Shown piece after piece: positions 20,198 through 24,244 of a stretch of DNA of 24,244 nt. This stretch comes from Cylindrodendrum hubeiense (lineage: Eukaryota > Ascomycota > Sordariomycetes > Hypocreales > Nectriaceae): assembly GCA_014621425.1 (NCBI GenBank), contig JAANBB010000532.1, positions 1-24,244 of the forward strand, given 5' to 3'. A program made the translations under genes and the position numbers. Numbering within the stretch: the stretch's first letter is position 1; every line of letters starts with the position of its first letter. The notes beneath the pieces are model-generated. The model was given only the letters and a program-made list of their open reading frames with translations, did not search any database and was not told where the DNA came from.

Positions 20198-22570
20198 AGG
20201 CTTCGTGGAGTCGGCGTCGTGCGCAAACATGGACCAAGGGTGTGTTACTGAAGATTGGTGGAGAGGCTAGTCCCGGCAATGCAAGCTGCGCTTGATGGTG
20301 ACAACAGCCGGAGTCGGAACCGGCCTCAAGAAAGGATCTGAGCCGTAAGTCGGGAGGCACATGTAAGTGCCAGAGATCATCCTGGATAACTTGCCCTGGC
20401 TGGTCTCCCATCCGTTCATTCATTGGAGCAGCCGCGTGTCTCGCCCGTCTGGTCGCGTGTCACATAACCGGTGGATGAAGAAGCCAGAGTAAAGACCCAG
20501 AGACTCTAATTGATAAAAGATCGACAGCGCTGGCGGACGCGGTGGAGTCTGAAGATCAGACATTTTGGTTAGATGCTGTCGACTAGCACGAGGGGCGATA
20601 TCACTATTGTCGACATGCTGGGGGTGATCTGCCGTGCGCTATCATGGCGAACAAACCTGATTGAATGGCTGAGCCCTGTCGTTGTATTGCGGCGACATTC
20701 CTCTTCCAGAATCACCACCTTGCATCGATGGCGTTTGTCGCATGTGCGATCACCAGATGTCTGGTCATGGCTTTGGGTCGTCGCGGTCAGGCAATGAGCC
20801 GGGAACCACCCGCCCTACGAAGGCACCCTGGCAATTGTCTTACGTCAGTTCCGCGTGCCATTCTCCTATCACAACATGCTGTTCCGTGCTGGCGCTCTAG
20901 GTGGAATTAACCTACATAATGCAGTCGGTTCCGTGAATGCGCGTTGACTAGGCTGGTCCCGAGTGGTGAGATCGGGGACACTCACCGACAAGTGCCGACC
21001 AGGGCGGAAACAAAGTCTTGGATTGGGTCAGTCCATGTTAGTCACGTTCTGTATTTTTCTCTCCTGTGCTTCCGGACTGAGCCTAGTGAGGTAGAGATGG
21101 GCCCAAAAATCGAGTGGTGCCGTGATGCACTCATGGGTCCCAAGGGCATAGGGTCGCATCGAATGAAGCATCGGCCAAGGGGATCGTGATGGCGACTGTG
21201 GGCTTCCTGCTCCACTTGGAGGGTTTGGTGCGTGGTGGTGAGGGAACGAGGGAATCAGGGTGGCCCCGTTGGCGCCGCTATGACACACCTAAGCCAACTG
21301 AGAAAATTGCGCATCGCCAGGGTTGATGGCTAAAGTGATTCGGTTTGGTAATAATTGTTCGATGGGGGCACTGGGAGAGCCCCATATATGGCAATGCACG
21401 GCTATTCATGGCGTTGCCGGTTGGCTTGGCCCTGCTTGCGTTGCGCCTTTCCTTCCATCAGTCGCCTCCTATCGTGAGAGCGCTGGGGAGCATACCTGAT
21501 TGTGTCTGAGGCAGACGGAGAGGGATCGGCGATGTCCGGGAGCCCTCCAACACTAGGGTTTCCAGAACGTGGAAGATGATACCGCCGTCATGGCATACAC
21601 CACCAGTCGAATTGTCCAGTGCACCGTCGCTAATACGTCAGGCAACACACAACTGCCGTTCAGATGGCTGTGGACAGGCGCACATCTGGATGGGATGACG
21701 ACGATGCCACCCACCCAGGATCGGAGATAATTGGCGGGCCGGAGTGCATCAAACAGACTGGGGTTGCGTGACGACCACCCGCTTGTTGGAGAAAGGTGCT
21801 GGAGAAGGTCTCTGGAGATGTGCTAGGGTAATTAGAGGGCGCCATCCCCTCACCATCAGGGCGCTCCCCACTCAAAGGACCTGTCCAGTGACGCGACAAA
21901 AAGCCAGTGTGAGAAACAGGGAGTCTCTAGTGCTCATCGATCGGCCGGGCTACCGTCCTGTAGCGGCGAAGCCAAGATGGGTTGGCGGCCAGTAGCGCGT
22001 CGCAGAGCCTTGAGGGTGTCTCCACCCACAGGTTCGTACATGCTGAGAATTGTTTGGGAGGTGTGCCAGCGTGCATCCATCGTGATGGGGGAGACACGGT
22101 AGCGAACCAGCGCCATACCAGGACAGGACATGGTGACACCAGCAATGGCCACGATGATGACATGGTTGAAAGTAGAAGGGAAGTTGAACTAGCCGCGTCT
22201 GCATCGTCGCAATAGTCACAAGCCGGGGGTTGGATGGGGCTTGGCACTTGAGTGATTGGGTTGATGATTGGCAATGGTGATGCGAAGCGCAGGTACACTT
22301 TCACACTGACGGGCGAGCTTCTTCGGTCAGCGTCTCATGGTCAGGTTGTTTCGCGTCAGGATGTGTCTCATCTTTTCTGTCTCCTCTCCTCTTGTCTCGA
22401 TTGCGGGGAACTACCGCCGCCCGCGTCGGATTTGCGGAGACGGGGAAGACCCTGGATGGCAAGGGAAGGGAGACGTTGACTGATAACCTGGTCATAATAC
22501 CATGCCTTGAGCCGGTGGTATTATCATGAATTGACTGACTAATGTTGACACGCCCATGGCCGTTGAATAA

Positions 22571-22654
22571 TGGAGACGGATGGAGCCAGATGGAGCCAGA
22601 TGGAGCCGGATGGAGACGGAGGAGGACTGATGGAGACATGGAGACAGATGGAGG
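22571..22654. repeat. 10-bp minisatellite TGGAGMCRGA, decaying to the right
   Basis: Five units are in exact 10-base register (22571-22620), differing only at the sixth and eighth bases: ACGGA, CCAGA, CCAGA, CCGGA, ACGGA endings after TGGAG. The pattern continues imperfectly (GGAGGACTGA, TGGAGACATG, GAGACAGATG) to 22654. The strand is purine-rich. Confidence 0.9.
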
Positions 22655-22850
22655 ATGGGGTGGGATGGTGTGACGAACCAGGGTTGCTTCACCACGAGTG
22701 ATTCTGTATATGACTGGTTGTGAGACTGTTTGTGAAGGGGCTGCGACAGCTTTTAACAACGGCTGGGGATGACAGCCAACAGGGAACTTGTCTCGGAGCA
22801 CAGTAAGCACGGTAGCGCCTCCCTCTGAAGGAAGGGGAGGGAGGTATGGG

Positions 22851-22897
22851 TAGTTGTGGTTGTTAGTTGCGGTTGTTACGTAGTAGTTGCGGTTGTT
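22851..22897. repeat. Three 14-bp copies of TAGTTGYGGTTGTT
   Basis: Copies lie at 22851-22864, 22864-22877 and 22884-22897. The first two share one base, and the third is separated by ACGTAG. The first copy has T and the others C at the seventh base. On the minus strand this gives an AAC/CAA-rich sequence. Confidence 0.9.
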
Positions 22898-23311
22898 GAC
22901 GACATTGAAGCTACGAGATGCATCATTTGGCTGCGGGTGCTGGGGCATTTCACAGCTTTAACCACCAACCACCACCAACGATGCTTTGTCTGAATGTCTC
23001 ACCAGCAGCCTGGTTGAGTCGGGTCTTGGGAAGAGCGACAAGACAGGGTACGAGGTGCAGAGCACATCGTGCATGCATTGTGTGGTATTTTGTGTTGGTT
23101 GGTGTCACTGTGCAACCGTAGCGTGGGCGGCTGTAGACAGGACTGCTTGCTTGTGGCAAGCCATGCAGTGTATCGATGGAGAGCACGTTTGAATGAGCCA
23201 GCGTGTGAGTGAATGCGTGACTGGGAGAAACTGGTTGCCCACGGGTTGTGCGAGTGAGTGCCAAGTGTGTGGGCGGGGCACGCCCTTCGGCTGTCGCCTC
23301 CCCGCTGGGTA

Positions 23312-23321
23312 GGTACGTACC
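23312..23321. repeat. Perfect 10-bp palindrome GGTACGTACC
   Basis: The site is self-complementary and occurs again at 24230-24239 at the right edge. It directly precedes the CACCAC repeat. It could be a binding site for a dimeric factor or simply part of the common TACGTA-rich intergenic sequence here. Confidence 0.85.
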
Positions 23322-23322
23322 G

Positions 23323-23364
23323 GCACCACCAACACCACCAGCACCACCAGCACCACCAACACCC
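23323..23364. repeat. 9-bp tandem repeat RCACCACCA
   Basis: Units GCACCACCA, ACACCACCA, GCACCACCA, GCACCACCA and a partial ACACCC run without gaps, then pass into a looser GCCCC-rich sequence (23367-23440). In one antisense frame this yields a Val/Gly-rich peptide and stretches open reading frames artificially. Confidence 0.9.
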
Positions 23365-23800
23365 AAGTCAGCCCCATTAAGCCCCCATGAGCCCCAGTGA
23401 GCCGCCGGCGCCCCCCCAGCCAAGCCCCAACCAGCCCCCGCCATTGGCCACTGGTGCGTCTTCTAGCGCCCTTCTAGCAAACCTCAATCCACCAGGAGGC
23501 CCTGTCGTGCTCTCAGCCGTGGCCGGTATTCGCCAGACCCAGGGCTGTTGTGGGGCACGGGAGTAGGCACTTGGCAACTGTAAGAAGGGTACTCCGTACA
23601 GCACAGCACGGTTTGGAGAGTACGGTACCCGGGAATTCCTGCGTCACTGTGGGCTGGCAGCGTCTTTGCCTGTTTTCTTCTTCTTCTTTTTCGCCACGCC
23701 TGACTGGGTGGCTTTCGTTCGGCCCTGGCCGGTTCCTTGCGTGACTGAACGGGTGAGCGAGTGAGCGAGAAGGAACGGACCAATTTCGAATGCACTACCT

Positions 23801-23857
23801 TACCTAAGGTACCTACCTACCTTAGGTACTGTGCAGAAGTACCTATATGCTATAGGT
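23801..23857. repeat. Two adjacent inverted repeats (TACCTAAGGTA and ACCTATA hairpins)
   Basis: TACCTAAGGTA (23801-23811) and TACCTTAGGTA (23818-23828) are exact reverse complements 6 bases apart, and each is itself nearly palindromic. Thirteen bases later ACCTATA (23841-23847) and TATAGGT (23851-23857) form a second perfect inverted repeat with a 3-base loop. Both could extrude as hairpins or act as paired binding sites. Confidence 0.85.
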
Positions 23858-24229
23858 GGCTCAGCATGCCACATTCATCATCGCCAAGCTGCACCAAGGT
23901 CGATCATCTCGCCCTCCTCCTATACGGATAGTGCGGAGTAGTTGGTTGGCAAGTTGGGCACTTGGTTCCTCCAACGGCGGACAAGATTATTAATTCTGGA
24001 AGAGAGGCCTGCAAAGTCGCAGTCATCAGGCGTCTGTCAGAACTGCACTTTGCCGCCGGCCGGCCCTGGCGTCTCCCCTCATCTCGTGCCCACTGGGCAC
24101 TGGCCTTGCCGTAGTACCTGTACCTCGCCTGGAAGCATGTCCCCCTTGCCCCATCCCTCCTCTGCTTCCCTGTGTTCCCCTCCCCTGTGGCCCCCTCCCC
24201 TGTCGAATTAAGGCGCTTGACAGGGCCGG

Positions 24230-24239
24230 GGTACGTACC
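24230..24239. repeat. Second copy of palindrome GGTACGTACC
   Basis: Identical to the site at 23312-23321, five bases from the right edge of the window, downstream of a pyrimidine-rich stretch. Confidence 0.85.
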
Positions 24240-24244
24240 TTACG

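Larger units (their letters stand above)
17199..24244. other. 7 kb region without a supportable gene
   Basis: Stop-free frames of 60-300 codons exist on both strands. They overlap one another antisense, lack recognisable motifs and in several cases owe their length to tandem repeats. No splice-consistent chain of exons, tRNA, rRNA or transposase remnant was recognised by eye. The base composition stays mixed to GC-rich, unlike RIP-mutated transposon relics. The first ~300 bases should hold the 3' UTR of the protease gene. The last ~200 bases are pyrimidine-rich on the plus strand (24100-24205), like a fungal promoter, suggesting a gene to the right. Between them lie many short repeats listed separately. 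Confidence 0.5.

Noticed and set aside
19309..20226. 305-codon minus-strand frame
   Set aside because: No motif. Part of the length comes from the 13-bp minisatellite, and an overlapping plus-strand frame is equally open.
22301..22948. 215-codon minus-strand frame starting at a real ATG
   Set aside because: It runs across the 14-bp and 10-bp tandem repeats, which supply its low-complexity stretches. No domain and no promoter signals, so it was not called.
23323..23440. Possible repeat array resembling CRISPR or protein-repeat coding DNA
   Set aside because: Units are 9 bp and contiguous without spacers: simple tandem repeat. No CRISPR features, and the organism is a fungus.
17199..24244. 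RIP-degraded transposon graveyard
   Set aside because: The tract is not AT-rich and shows no TA-heavy runs, long terminal repeats or reverse transcriptase/transposase remnants by eye.

Overview
The window reads as genomic DNA of a filamentous ascomycete (Pezizomycotina; a Sordariomycete, perhaps Hypocreales, is my best guess). The genes have short introns (mostly 49-64 nt) with GTRNGT-type donors and CTAAC/CTAAT/CTGAC branch points. Coding frames are rich in G or C at third positions, promoters and leaders are pyrimidine-rich, and every recognisable protein family is fungal. No bacterial, viral or transposon coding region was recognised.

Left part (1-7012). The first 60 codons of a cytosolic iron-sulfur assembly WD40 protein (CIA1-like) run off the left edge on the minus strand. 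Next, on the same strand, is a two-exon major facilitator transporter of the BSC6-like fungal group (590-2171). A 1.6 kb divergent intergenic region with one doubtful 57-codon ORF follows. Then comes a single-exon, Arg/Ser- and Asp-rich protein with two glycine-zipper segments (3811-4674, plus). It is convergent with a three-exon conserved-looking protein of unknown function (5188-7012, minus).

Middle (7013-17198). A four-exon unrecognised gene (7603-8877, minus) is separated by a 1.8 kb region from a complete four-exon phenol 2-monooxygenase-type FAD hydroxylase (10687-12787, plus). After 1.25 kb comes a Ulp1/SENP-type SUMO protease (14041-17198, plus). Its C-terminal catalytic domain is intact, but its first ~30 codons do not connect in frame without either a weak intron or a one-base indel.

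Right part (17199-24244). About 7 kb holds no gene I can support. It is not AT-rich, so it does not look like RIP-degraded repeat DNA. It carries many short tandem repeats (10, 13, 14 and 9 bp units, a TG-rich run, a C homopolymer) and, near the right edge, several inverted repeats and two copies of a 10-bp palindrome. Pyrimidine-rich tracts in the last ~200 bases suggest a plus-strand gene beginning beyond the edge, so this may be a long upstream regulatory region or host a non-coding transcript.

The genes do not form an obvious pathway or biosynthetic cluster. They mix housekeeping functions (iron-sulfur assembly, SUMO processing) with single accessory genes (transporter, aromatic hydroxylase) and proteins of unknown function. 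I found no clearly new system. The best leads are the unrecognised four-exon gene, the monooxygenase with an altered DG motif, the Ulp1 reading-frame problem and the 7 kb gene-free tract.
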